The position numbers were made by a program, and so were the translations under genes. From an uncultured Flammeovirgaceae bacterium (GTDB lineage Bacteria; Bacteroidota; Bacteroidia; Cytophagales; Cyclobacteriaceae), in the NCBI GenBank assembly GCA_946886805.1, contig CAMPJM010000132.1, positions 1 to 9,354 of the forward strand: a stretch of 9,354 bases of DNA. Reading direction: 5' to 3'. Shown piece by piece: positions 1 to 6,992 of this stretch; the first letter of the stretch is position 1; the number at the start of each line of letters is the position of its first letter. The notes under the pieces are model-generated. The model worked only from the letters and a program-made list of their open reading frames with translations, ran no database searches and had not been told where the DNA came from.

Positions 1-29
1 AAAAAAAGCAATATAGCTATAATAATGTC

Positions 30-51
30 AGCCTTTCAGGCTTATTCTTTT
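30..51 (+). terminator. weak terminator-like hairpin at left edge
   Basis: A 5-bp stem (AGCCT at 30-34 with AGGCT at 38-42, loop TTC) is followed by a T-rich stretch (TTATTCTTTT). It could end a gene lying left of the window. The stem is short, so this may be chance. Confidence 0.25.
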
Positions 52-107
52 AAAAGCGATTTCCCTGAAGGTGTTTGGAAGAAGGGCGGCAAGCGGAATT
101 TTTCCTA

Positions 108-115
108 TATATTTG
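108..115 (+). promoter_or_regulatory. candidate Bacteroidota -7 box for the proline dehydrogenase gene
   Basis: TATATTTG exactly matches the Bacteroidota primary sigma factor -7 consensus TAnnTTTG. It lies 20 bases before the ATG at 136, so transcription would start around 120-123 with a very short leader. No convincing -33 TTG is found 19-21 bases upstream, which lowers confidence. Confidence 0.45.
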
Positions 116-135
116 CATGATTTAATTTTTTAAAT

Positions 136-1317
136 ATGAGTGATATCAATTCGATTTCTTTTGAGGATACAGCTGTTGCTTTCTCTTCAAAATCTGATAC
201 AGAGTTAAAGAAAATGTATTTTTTGTTTGCCAGCATGAACAACAATCTTCTGTCGTCTTTTGGAACTTCTGCCTTAAAGTTTGCGCTCAAAATGAATTTC
301 CCTGTACAAGGTTTAATAAAAAAGACCATTTTTCAACACTTCTGCGGTGGAGAAAGTATTGAAGATAGCGAGGATACCATAGAAGAATTAGCAGCTTTTA
401 ATATCGGAACTATATTGGACTATTCTGTAGAAGGTGAAAAAACACAAGAGGGGTTTGAAAAAGCAGCTGAGGAAATAATTAGAACCATCGAGAAAGCCAG
501 GGATTCGCATTTCATTCCTTTCTGCGTATTCAAAATAACAGGCTTAGCGTCGGCGGAGATTCTGGAGAAGGCCCAAAAGAAGCAAATGACTAAGGAGGAT
601 TCGGTTGAATATGAAAAAGTTGTCCGAAGGATTGATTCAATCTGTAAAAAGGCTTTTGAAAATAATGTCAGGATATTTATTGATGGAGAGGAAAGCTGGA
701 TTCAAGATGCCATTGATGAGTTGGCCTATAGCATGATGCGTAAATACAATGTTCAGGCACCCATTGTTTACAATACCTATCAGATGTATAGAAAGGATAT
801 GCTGGGGAAATTAAAAACAGCCTTTCAATACGCGGCGACATACAATTATTATTTGGGCGTAAAATTAGTAAGAGGTGCTTATATGGAAAAAGAAAGAGAG
901 AGAGCTGAAGAAGATGGGTATGAAGATCCTATTCAACCCAATAAGCAAGCTACAGATGAAGATTACAATCGGGCTTTAAAATTTTGCCTTGATAATAAAC
1001 AGCGGATAGCAGTTTGTTCAGGATCTCATAATGAGTATAGTAACTTTTACCTGACCGTTTTAATGGAGAAACACGGCTTGAAAAATGACGATTCGAGAAT
1101 TTATTTTGCGCAACTATACGGAATGAGCGACAACATATCTTTTAACCTGGCTAAAGCCGGCTATAACGTTGCCAAGTATGTCCCTTATGGTCCTGTGACT
1201 GCCGTGATGCCCTACCTGTTTAGACGAGCTGAGGAGAATACCTCTATTGCCGGGCAAAGTAGCAGAGAACTTTTATTGATTAAAAAAGAGCTACAACGAA
1301 GAAAAAGGCTTAAGTAG
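136..1317 (+). CDS. proline dehydrogenase (monofunctional, FAD-dependent)
   Basis: Oxidises L-proline to 1-pyrroline-5-carboxylate with FAD and passes electrons to the quinone pool; this is the first step of proline catabolism, probably at the inner face of the membrane. The 393-residue product has the PRODH TIM-barrel signatures: IDGEESWIQ (about 182-190), KLVRGAYM (243-250), AQLYGMSD (325-332), YVPYG (348-352) and the C-terminal LFRRAEENTS (361-370). That last motif carries the paired arginines (R363, R364) and the glutamate (E367) that bind the proline carboxylate in the family. The length fits a monofunctional enzyme; there is no aldehyde dehydrogenase half as in PutA, so the P5C dehydrogenase must be encoded elsewhere. 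The ATG at 136 is preceded by a -7-like box, and no neighbour is close enough to suggest an operon. The C terminus is strongly basic (KKELQRRKRLK). The family call is secure. Confidence 0.95.
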   Translation: MSDINSISFEDTAVAFSSKSDTELKKMYFLFASMNNNLLSSFGTSALKFALKMNFPVQGLIKKTIFQHFCGGESIEDSEDTIEELAAFNIGTILDYSVEGEKTQEGFEKAAEEIIRTIEKARDSHFIPFCVFKITGLASAEILEKAQKKQMTKEDSVEYEKVVRRIDSICKKAFENNVRIFIDGEESWIQDAIDELAYSMMRKYNVQAPIVYNTYQMYRKDMLGKLKTAFQYAATYNYYLGVKLVRGAYMEKERERAEEDGYEDPIQPNKQATDEDYNRALKFCLDNKQRIAVCSGSHNEYSNFYLTVLMEKHGLKNDDSRIYFAQLYGMSDNISFNLAKAGYNVAKYVPYGPVTAVMPYLFRRAEENTSIAGQSSRELLLIKKELQRRKRLK

Positions 1318-1391
1318 GCAATGATTCACTTTATTCTGATCTTAATCATTTGATTTTTATTCAGAAGAAAGAATTCTATGTGTTAATTAAA

Positions 1392-1547
1392 TTAACCAGT
1401 TGTGTAATCATACATTTAGCAATTAAAAATCATTGAAAATTACTGTTTTGTTTAACCTCACCCATACCCTCTCCTGAAGAGAGAGGGCTAAATGGTCTAA
1501 TTTTCAATGATTTTTATCAATATTACTTAATTCACACAGTTGGTTAA
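1392..1547. repeat. nested palindromic MITE-like element
   Basis: A roughly 156-bp palindromic unit fills the gap between two genes. The inner arms are a perfect 19-bp inverted repeat (1424-1442 and 1498-1516). The outer arms (1393-1405 and 1534-1546) match at 11 of 13 positions, and the two mismatches would be G-U pairs in RNA. The loop (1443-1497) holds a third hairpin, CCCTCTC (1467-1473) with GAGAGGG (1481-1487), preceded by CCTCACCC. A core of this CCTCACCC...CCCTCTCC type is, from general knowledge, a frequent intergenic repeat in Bacteroidota and other bacteria. It has no coding capacity, so any movement would need a transposase supplied in trans. It could also work as a bidirectional transcription stop. 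Confidence 0.65.
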
Positions 1548-1574
1548 ATATATAAAGTTTAAAAATTAATTCAA

Positions 1575-2264
1575 GTGGATATAATAGGAGAGGCCTTAAA
1601 CGATTATTATAAAAAGAATTCTGCGGAGCCCTTATTACTGCATAATAGTTACGGCACGCCGGAAGAAATGCCTGTTGAGGTTTTTTTTAGAGAAGAGGAG
1701 GATTTGCCGGATGTGGAATTATGTGCATTGGATATATGTGAAGGCAGTGTTTTAGATATTGGTGCAGGCGTTGGAGTTCATTCCTTGATCCTTCAGAATA
1801 GAGGGATTAATGTGGTAGCGCTTGAAATATCTGAGGAGCCTATTGAAATAATGTCGAATCGTGGTGTTAAAAACATTTATAAAGAAGATATCTTTCAATT
1901 TAAGAAAGAAAGATTTGATACACTGCTGTTATTGATGAATGGCGTTGGGATAGTAGGGACGATTAAGAGGTTGGAAGTATTTTTAGAACATGCTAAAACT
2001 ATTTTAAATCCTGACGGGCAGATTCTTCTGGATTCCAGCGATATCATGTATTTATATGAAGACATTCCAAAGCCAAGCGGGAAATATTACGGCGAAATTT
2101 CCTATCGGTATGAATATAAGTCACAGATGGGGCAGTGGTTTGATTGGCTATATATTGATCCGATAACACTTGAAGAAATAGCCGATAAGTGCGGCTATCA
2201 TGGTCAAATAATTTATGAAGGAGAGGAAGACAATTTCCTTGCCCGGTTAACTTTGAAAGAATAG
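1575..2264 (+). CDS. class I SAM-dependent methyltransferase
   Basis: A predicted cytoplasmic S-adenosylmethionine-dependent methyltransferase of 229 residues. The Rossmann-fold motif I is VLDIGAGVGVH (59-69), followed by the acidic residue ending strand beta-2 that binds the SAM ribose (E84 in VVALEIS) and a motif IV-like segment DTLLLLMNGVGIVG (115-128). The C-terminal third (about 150-195, rich in Tyr, Trp and Asp) probably forms the substrate site; the substrate cannot be read from the sequence. The start is GTG at 1575: an in-frame TAA lies only five codons upstream and no ATG occurs in between, while the next in-frame ATG (residue 32) would remove a plausible N-terminal helix. The gene stands alone, between two repeat elements, so context gives no clue to its role. 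Confidence 0.85.
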   Translation: MDIIGEALNDYYKKNSAEPLLLHNSYGTPEEMPVEVFFREEEDLPDVELCALDICEGSVLDIGAGVGVHSLILQNRGINVVALEISEEPIEIMSNRGVKNIYKEDIFQFKKERFDTLLLLMNGVGIVGTIKRLEVFLEHAKTILNPDGQILLDSSDIMYLYEDIPKPSGKYYGEISYRYEYKSQMGQWFDWLYIDPITLEEIADKCGYHGQIIYEGEEDNFLARLTLKE

Positions 2265-2295
2265 TAAAGCTCATAAAAGCTCTGCCTTTACTTTT
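2263..2295 (+). terminator. possible terminator of the methyltransferase gene
   Basis: AGTAAAG (2263-2269, overlapping the stop codon) can pair with CTTTACT (2286-2292), followed by a short T run. The stem is AT-rich with a 16-nt loop, so it is a weak intrinsic terminator at best. Confidence 0.3.
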
Positions 2296-2297
2296 GA

Positions 2298-2350
2298 GGG
2301 GATCGCCACATCAATTTTTTCGAAAGGGAAAAAAATGACTCGCGATGACG
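2298..2350. repeat. dispersed repeat, partial copy A
   Basis: Starts GGGGATCGCCACATCAA and ends CTCGCGATGACG, with an interrupted T-run/A-run hairpin in the middle. Nearly the same block occurs at 7906-7960, differing by small indels in the homopolymers and a few substitutions. Only the right half of the longer palindromic element seen at 7759-7960 is present here. This resembles the common Bacteroidota intergenic repeat whose ends read GTCATTGCGA/TCGCAATGAC (general knowledge). Confidence 0.7.
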
Positions 2351-2438
2351 AGCAAAGGAATGTCCACATTTGATTGGGGCAAAAAAAGGAATTTTACTAA
2401 ATCGTGGTAGCGCTATTTAAATGTTGTGAAGAGATTTA

Positions 2439-2984
2439 CTAATTAGAGGGTTTAGAGGTGTGGATAGCCTTCCTTTGTTTGTATTTAAAACTCAGGTAGC
2501 TCAATACATCACCAAAAGAATTAATACCTTCCATGAGGCTTTCATCTACTTTTTTCCCGTTCATTCGCAATAATAGTAGCCCGTAAATGGCATTAAGACA
2601 AATTTGAATGGGTTCCTTGATAGCACCTTCTGCCAAATCCATGTTCTTATTAATATGAATTTTAGCCTGATCATAGATCTGACGGTAAGCATGATCCGAC
2701 TTTAATAACTGCTTGCTCATTTCAGCAAGTTCTCCTACTATTTTATTTACTTGATCTAAATGACCTTTGTCCTGGATTTTTTCTTCAGTCATCTGATCAA
2801 GTATTCCCTTGTACCAGGCCACCAAAGTTTCTTTTTCTTTTTCATCAACAGGGAAATGACTGATTACATATTCCTTTATTTGATCCATATCAAAGTTATA
2901 GACCCGGATCAGGTCTTCCGTTTGATACATAAAGATTATATATTCAGAAATATTATTCTTTTTTTTATTCTCTGCGATAGACAT
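2439..2984 (-). CDS. DUF4924 family protein (function unknown)
   Basis: An 181-residue protein on the minus strand whose N terminus (KKKNNISEYIIFMYQTEDLIRVYNFDMDQIKEYVI, residues about 7-41) matches my memory of DUF4924, a Bacteroidota family of about 170-190 residues with no known function. It appears all alpha-helical, with no signal peptide or membrane segment, and looks cytoplasmic. The second half has a hydrophobic helix (IQICLNAIYGLLLLRMNGKK, about 126-145) that is probably buried core. The start is ATG at 2984; the lysine/asparagine-rich first residues precede the conserved block as in the family. It is transcribed away from lepA, with 214 bases between the two start codons, so the genes share a divergent intergenic region but not an operon. 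The family assignment is from memory and not certain. Confidence 0.8.
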   Translation of the reverse strand: MSIAENKKKNNISEYIIFMYQTEDLIRVYNFDMDQIKEYVISHFPVDEKEKETLVAWYKGILDQMTEEKIQDKGHLDQVNKIVGELAEMSKQLLKSDHAYRQIYDQAKIHINKNMDLAEGAIKEPIQICLNAIYGLLLLRMNGKKVDESLMEGINSFGDVLSYLSFKYKQRKAIHTSKPSN

Positions 2985-3137
2985 AAGTGATTCAAATAGT
3001 ATGCATTACAAATATCGTGATTTTATAAACAAAACAGAAAAGCTCATGATATATATAACCATATGTGAAAATTTTATAGGCGAGTTCCCCTACTTTCATC
3101 AATAAAAACAAATTTATAAACTAAAAAAAATATTAGC

Positions 3138-3145
3138 TACTTTTG
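3138..3145 (+). promoter_or_regulatory. candidate Bacteroidota -7 box for lepA
   Basis: TACTTTTG fits TAnnTTTG exactly. A TTT at 3113-3115 stands where a weak -33 element could be (22 bases upstream), in a very A/T-rich stretch. The start site would be near 3151, giving a leader of about 48 bases before the ATG at 3199. Confidence 0.5.
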
Positions 3146-3151
3146 CATATA

Positions 3152-3185
3152 AATCCTAAAATGAATCAATAGGATTGATAGGATT
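3152..3185 (+). promoter_or_regulatory. possible 5'-leader hairpin of lepA
   Basis: AATCCT (3152-3157) can pair with either of two AGGATT copies (3171-3176 and 3180-3185), giving two mutually exclusive small stems at the predicted very 5' end of the lepA transcript. Each stem has only 6 bp, so an effect on stability or translation is speculative. Confidence 0.2.
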
Positions 3186-3198
3186 AGAAAATTATAGA

Positions 3199-4989
3199 AT
3201 GAAGAATATTAGAAATTTCTGCATAATTGCACATATAGATCACGGGAAAAGTACTCTTGCGGATAGGCTTCTGGAGTTTACAAATACGGTCACGGACAGG
3301 GAGATGCAGGAGCAGCTGCTGGATACTATGGATTTGGAGCGCGAACGAGGCATTACCATTAAAAGCCACGCCATTCAGATGGATTATTTGTTTCAAGGTG
3401 AAAAGTATGTCTTAAACCTTATCGATACCCCTGGGCATGTCGATTTTTCTTATGAAGTTTCCCGGTCTATTGCTGCTTGCGAGGGTGCCTTATTAATCGT
3501 AGATGCTTCGCAGGGAATAGAGGCGCAGACGATTTCAAATTTATATTTGGCACTGGAACATGACCTCGAAATTATACCGGTTTTAAACAAAATTGATCTT
3601 CCAGGTGCTATGCCAGAGGAAGTGAAAGATCAGGTCGTCGATTTATTGGGTTGCGACAGAGATGATATTATCCTTGCCAGTGGGAAAGAGGGGATAGGTA
3701 TTGATGATATATTGGAAGCAATTGTCAATAGAATCCCAGCTCCTAAGGGTGATATAGATGCACCGCTACAAGCCATGATTTTCGATTCTGTTTTTAACTC
3801 TTTCCGGGGAATAGAGGTTATTTTTAGGGTTTTTAATGGCACCATTAAAAAAGGGGACAAAGTTAAATTCGTCAATACAGGTAAAACTTATGATGCAGAC
3901 GAAATAGGAATCCTCAGATTAAAACAAGATCCTCAAAAGACTATTTATGCAGGTAATGTGGGTTACCTTATTTCAGGAATAAAGGTCGCCAAAGAAGTTA
4001 AGGTAGGAGATACCATTACCCACGTAGACAGGCCTTGTCAGCAAACGGTGAAAGGCTTTGAAAACGTAAAGCCGATGGTTTTTGCCGGTATTTATCCAGT
4101 TGATACCACCGAATACGAAGAGCTTAGGGCTTCTATGGAAAAGTTGCAGTTGAATGATGCTTCCCTCGTTTGGGAACCCGAAACCTCTGCTGCGTTAGGA
4201 TTTGGTTTTCGTTGTGGTTTCCTGGGCATGTTGCACATGGAAATAGTCCAGGAAAGACTGGAAAGAGAATTTGATATGACCGTTATTACCACCGTTCCTT
4301 CGGTGCAATTTCATGCAATTAAACCAGATGGGAGCGTTCAACTCGTAAACGCACCTTCTGATATGCCCGAGCCTAACACTGTTAAACACGTGGAGGAGCC
4401 ATTTATTAGGGCGCAGATTATTTCTAAATCTGAATATATAGGAGGCATAATAGCTTTATGTATGGACAAAAGAGGGGTGATAAAAAACCAGGTTTACCTT
4501 ACCCAGGATAGGGTGGAATTATCATTCGAATTGCCTTTATCAGAAATTGTATTTGATTTCTTTGATCGATTAAAAACCATTTCAAGAGGATACGCTTCTC
4601 TGGATTATGAACTGATAGGATTTAGGGAATCCACCTTGGTAAAATTGGATATCATGCTTAATGGCGAAAAGGTAGATGCCCTTTCTGCTATTGTCCATAG
4701 GGATAAAGCCTATGACTGGGGGAGAAGGTTGTGTGAGAAATTAAAGGAATTGATCCCACGTCAAATGTTCGAAATTGCTGTGCAAGCCTCTATTGGAACA
4801 AAAATTATTGCGCGGGAATCAGTAAAAGCGATGCGGAAAAACGTGTTGGCTAAGTGCTATGGAGGTGATATTTCAAGAAAGAGAAAGCTTCTTGAAAAGC
4901 AGAAAAAAGGGAAGAAGCGAATGAGACAGGTTGGAAATGTTGAGATACCCCAAGAAGCTTTTATGGCTGTACTAAAGTTGGATAGTTGA
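3199..4989 (+). CDS. lepA: elongation factor 4 (LepA), ribosome back-translocating GTPase
   Basis: A translational GTPase that acts on ribosomes stalled or mistranslocated after elongation and has also been linked to initiation and 30S assembly. From the ATG at 3199 the product has 596 residues, the usual LepA length. GTP-binding motifs are G1 AHIDHGKST (11-19), switch I RERGITIK (48-55), G3 DTPGHVDF (76-83) and G4 NKID (130-133). The remainder has the EF-G-like domains followed by the LepA-specific C-terminal domain, recognisable in [20 protein letters not shown] near the end. The frame is open upstream to a TTG at 3175 (eight more codons, IGLENYR), but family members begin [18 protein letters not shown], so I use the ATG. 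A candidate promoter lies at 3138-3145. The following gene is far away, so lepA is probably monocistronic. Confidence 0.97.
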   Translation: MKNIRNFCIIAHIDHGKSTLADRLLEFTNTVTDREMQEQLLDTMDLERERGITIKSHAIQMDYLFQGEKYVLNLIDTPGHVDFSYEVSRSIAACEGALLIVDASQGIEAQTISNLYLALEHDLEIIPVLNKIDLPGAMPEEVKDQVVDLLGCDRDDIILASGKEGIGIDDILEAIVNRIPAPKGDIDAPLQAMIFDSVFNSFRGIEVIFRVFNGTIKKGDKVKFVNTGKTYDADEIGILRLKQDPQKTIYAGNVGYLISGIKVAKEVKVGDTITHVDRPCQQTVKGFENVKPMVFAGIYPVDTTEYEELRASMEKLQLNDASLVWEPETSAALGFGFRCGFLGMLHMEIVQERLEREFDMTVITTVPSVQFHAIKPDGSVQLVNAPSDMPEPNTVKHVEEPFIRAQIISKSEYIGGIIALCMDKRGVIKNQVYLTQDRVELSFELPLSEIVFDFFDRLKTISRGYASLDYELIGFRESTLVKLDIMLNGEKVDALSAIVHRDKAYDWGRRLCEKLKELIPRQMFEIAVQASIGTKIIARESVKAMRKNVLAKCYGGDISRKRKLLEKQKKGKKRMRQVGNVEIPQEAFMAVLKLDS

Positions 4990-5012
4990 GGGAAAAATAA
5001 GAAAATTACCAA

Positions 5013-5314
5013 ATGAATAATGTACTAATGATCAATTATTATGCAGATAACCAAAGATTGGGTTTAGTAATACATGCAGAGTCCCTGGCAAATTCAGCAA
5101 CTTTGTAATAGTGAATTTGAAGAGGAGATGAAAACCCTTTCCTTGATGAAGCTTTATGAATTAGGCAAATTTCTTTGGTACGGCTGCGAGGATATTGAGC
5201 ATTAGTGGCATTGATTTCTTGGAAATTATTGGAAAATGTAAAGTTTCAATCTTTAATTTCTACAGTGAGGATGAGTTAAATAAAGCTATTTCCAATGCTG
5301 AAAATAATGTGTAA
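5013..5314 (+). pseudogene. probable decayed small gene (STAS-like resemblance, tentative)
   Basis: About 300 bases downstream of lepA hold three overlapping protein-like pieces in different frames: 5013-5108 (31 codons, containing LGLVIHAESLANSATL), about 5101-5205 (NSEFEEEMKTL then KLYELGKFLWYGCEDIEH), and 5165-5314 (FFGTAARILSISGIDFLEII, then a tail ending SEDELNKAISNAENNV). A start MQITKD at 5041 lies in yet another frame. Read together they suggest one gene of about 90-110 codons broken by several frameshifts and perhaps an internal deletion. The N-terminal EFEEEMKTL and the C-terminal ILSISGIDFLE...EDELNKAI recall the helices of SpoIIAA-type STAS domains, but this resemblance is weak and I do not claim the family. 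It could also be chance reading in AT-rich DNA. Confidence 0.35.
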
Positions 5315-5584
5315 TACAACTCAATTTTTGGTTTATGCGATAAAAGAGCTTAAAAAGAAGTTTTTGATTTTATTGATTTCTTGCTGAATTAAAAAGAACT
5401 ATTAAAAAAAAATAGTTGCTGAATATAAAAAATATTACCAGTGTCGGCCTAATCAGAATATCATTTGAAATTATTGTGCTGACGTTAATTGAATTCAAAG
5501 CTCCCCAAATTTCCCAATCAATAATCATAAATCACAAATCACAGATCATAAATCACTCATTCATAACTCATAAAATCATAAAAC
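5315..5584. other. AT-rich non-coding stretch upstream of folD
   Basis: No gene is supported here. The region holds a small hairpin AACTATT/AATAGTT (5397-5403 with 5411-5417, A-only loop), a 9-bp direct repeat TTGCTGAAT (5381-5389 and 5416-5424), and the ATCATAAATCAC repeats next to folD. A near-match to a -7 box, TATCATTTG (about 5459-5467), has one base too many in the spacer. I find no convincing folD promoter. Confidence 0.5.
5524..5580. repeat. short degenerate ATCATAAATCAC repeats before folD
   Basis: The 12-mer ATCATAAATCAC occurs exactly at 5524-5535 and 5545-5556, with shorter variants (AATCACA, CATAACTCATAAAATCATAAA) filling the run up to the folD start. Low-complexity strings of this kind are common upstream of Bacteroidota genes (general knowledge). 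They leave the RNA leader unstructured and A-rich, which would help initiation without a Shine-Dalgarno sequence. Confidence 0.5.
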
Positions 5585-6469
5585 ATGGCTACACTTCTGG
5601 ACGGAAAAAAAACTTCAGCGGAAATAAGAGAAGAGATCGCACAGCAAGTACAGGAAATTAGAATACACAAAGGTAAAATACCACACCTTGCAGCAGTACT
5701 GGTAGGATCAGATGGCGCAAGTGAAACTTATGTGAACAGTAAAGTAAAAGCCTGCGAAGAGTGTGGTTTTACCTCTACCTTAAAGCGGTTTGATAGCAGT
5801 ATTTCGGAAGAAGATTTGCTGAAAGTAATAGAAGAGATAAACAATGATCCGGATATAGACGGGTTGATAGTGCAATTGCCTTTGCCAAACCATATATCAG
5901 TTCAGAAAGTAACCGACAAAATTAAGGCTGAAAAGGATGTAGATGGTTTCCATCCCATAAATGTAGGTCGAATGGCGAAAAACCTCCCTTCTTATGTTGC
6001 TGCAACACCTTTTGGGATCATACAGCTTCTGAAAAGATATAATATAGAGACACAGGGAAAACATTGTGTGGTAATTGGTCGCAGTGAAATTGTCGGTTCG
6101 CCAATGAGTATACTTATGGCAAGAAATGCTTATCCAGGAAACTGTACGGTTACTTTATGCCACAGCAAAACTGCAAATATTAAAGAATTCACGCAAAAAG
6201 CAGATATAATTATTGTCGCTTTGGGAAGGCCGGGCTTTTTAACAGCTGATATGGTAAAAGAGGGTGTGGTGATTATTGATGTAGGAATTACACGCGTGAA
6301 AGATGAAACCAAAAAGTCAGGATATTCCCTAAAAGGAGATGTGGACTTTCTTGAAGTAGAAAAGAAAAGTAGCTATATCACCCCTGTCCCTGGCGGCGTA
6401 GGACCAATGACAATCGCATCTTTGCTTTATAATACTTTGCAGGCCAGTCAGAAAATGATTTTTAAATAA
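5585..6469 (+). CDS. folD: bifunctional methylenetetrahydrofolate dehydrogenase / methenyltetrahydrofolate cyclohydrolase
   Basis: A cytoplasmic enzyme interconverting 5,10-methylene-THF, 5,10-methenyl-THF and 10-formyl-THF with NADP(H), supplying one-carbon units for purines and formyl-methionine. The product has 294 residues, as usual. Catalytic-site motifs are [13 protein letters not shown] (49-61; Tyr49 and Lys53 correspond to the conserved Tyr/Lys pair), VQLPLP (96-101) and [11 protein letters not shown] (118-128). The nucleotide-binding domain shows GRSEIVGSP (165-173), CHSKT (192-196) and [13 protein letters not shown] (206-218), and the end has [17 protein letters not shown] (265-281), all diagnostic of FolD. 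The ATG at 5585 gives the standard [11 protein letters not shown] start. The next intact gene in the same direction (queE) is over 500 bases away across an inserted cassette, so co-transcription is doubtful. Confidence 0.97.
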   Translation: MATLLDGKKTSAEIREEIAQQVQEIRIHKGKIPHLAAVLVGSDGASETYVNSKVKACEECGFTSTLKRFDSSISEEDLLKVIEEINNDPDIDGLIVQLPLPNHISVQKVTDKIKAEKDVDGFHPINVGRMAKNLPSYVAATPFGIIQLLKRYNIETQGKHCVVIGRSEIVGSPMSILMARNAYPGNCTVTLCHSKTANIKEFTQKADIIIVALGRPGFLTADMVKEGVVIIDVGITRVKDETKKSGYSLKGDVDFLEVEKKSSYITPVPGGVGPMTIASLLYNTLQASQKMIFK

Positions 6470-6480
6470 AACTGTTTCAA

Positions 6481-6502
6481 GTTTAATGTTAAAAGTTTAA
6501 AG
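6481..6502 (+). repeat. left arm of 22-bp inverted repeat
   Basis: Pairs with 6945-6966 at 20 of 22 positions. It lies 11 bases after the folD stop codon and 7 bases before the ATG of the four-helix-bundle gene. Confidence 0.55.
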
Positions 6503-6509
6503 AAATACT

Positions 6510-6898
6510 ATGGCTCATGTAAACAAGTTTGAGGATTTGAACTGTTGGAAAAATGCAAGAATTCTTTGCCAAAAAATAGATGAGGTAACAAATAGTAATT
6601 CTTTTTATAAAGATTTCTCTTTAAAGGATCAAATTTTGCGTTCTAGTGGTTCTGTAATGGATAACATCGCGGAGGGATTTGAAAGAGGGGGACTAAGGAG
6701 TTAATTCAATTTCTGTATATATCAAAAGCTTCATGCGGAGAGGTTAGGTCGCAATTGTATAGGGCTTTAGACAAAAAACATATTTCTGAGGATGAATTTA
6801 AATCCTTATATGTTCTTGCAGAAGAAGTCTCAAAACTAATTTACGGATTTATTAATTATTTAAAGCAATCTGAAATAAAAGGACATAAATTTAAATGA
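6510..6898 (+). pseudogene. four helix bundle protein (23S rRNA IVP-like), frameshifted
   Basis: A member of the S23 / four helix bundle family, first known from open frames inside 23S rRNA intervening sequences and also common as stand-alone genes in Bacteroidota; its cellular role is unknown. The first frame (6510-6704, ATG start) gives MAHVNKFEDLNCWKNAR... and the family hallmark SSGSVMDNIAEGFERGG, then runs into TAA. The conserved continuation (TKELIQFLYISKASCGEVRSQLYRALD... ending IKGHKFK) follows in another frame from 6692 to the TGA at 6896-6898. Adding one G to the GGGGG run at 6687-6691 restores a single reading frame of about 129 residues, the normal family length, so this is one recent lesion: a real mutation, slippage at the G run, or a sequencing error. 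Both halves keep good family sequence, which implies the break is young. The gene lies inside a pair of inverted repeats. Confidence 0.85.
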
Positions 6899-6944
6899 GC
6901 TTTTAAAGATCAAAATTTAAAGCTTGTATACTGCATGGTTTAAA

Positions 6945-6966
6945 CTTTAAACATTAAACATTAAAC
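6945..6966 (-). repeat. right arm of 22-bp inverted repeat
   Basis: Reverse complement of 6481-6502 at 20 of 22 positions. It ends 26 bases before the TTG start of queE and lies in the open frame directly upstream of that start, so it occupies the place where a queE leader or promoter would be expected. Confidence 0.55.
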
Positions 6967-6992
6967 AAATCAAAACGAAAACAGCTAACAGA

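Larger units (their letters stand above)
6481..6966 (+). mobile_element. putative inverted-repeat-bounded cassette carrying the four-helix-bundle gene
   Basis: Two 22-bp sequences face each other on either side of the broken four-helix-bundle gene: left arm 6481-6502 (starts GTTTAATGTT, ends AGTTTAAAG) and right arm 6945-6966 (starts CTTTAAAC, ends CATTAAAC). They are reverse complements at 20 of 22 positions. The unit is 486 bp and contains only that gene. No transposase is present and I cannot identify a target-site duplication. Because the arms are built from A, T and the word TTTAAAC/ATTAAAC, low-complexity coincidence remains possible, but the symmetric placement around a single gene is suggestive. 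Confidence 0.45.

Noticed and set aside
1443..1497. Simple intrinsic terminator explanation for the CCCTCTC/GAGAGGG hairpin
   Set aside because: There is no T-run directly after the stem on either strand, and two further inverted repeat pairs enclose it, so a repeat element explains it better.
2760..2990. Plus-strand open frame opposite the DUF4924 gene
   Set aside because: Phe/Ile-rich translation is the antisense shadow of Lys/Asn-rich coding sequence; the minus-strand frame has clear family sequence.
3175..3198. TTG-initiated N-terminal extension of LepA
   Set aside because: The conserved family N terminus begins at the ATG at 3199, and the total length then equals the usual ~596 residues.
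5416..5661. 81-codon open frame running into folD from upstream
   Set aside because: It starts with TTG in low-complexity AT-rich DNA, its residues simply reflect the ATCATAAATCAC repeats, and it overlaps folD by 77 bases in another frame.
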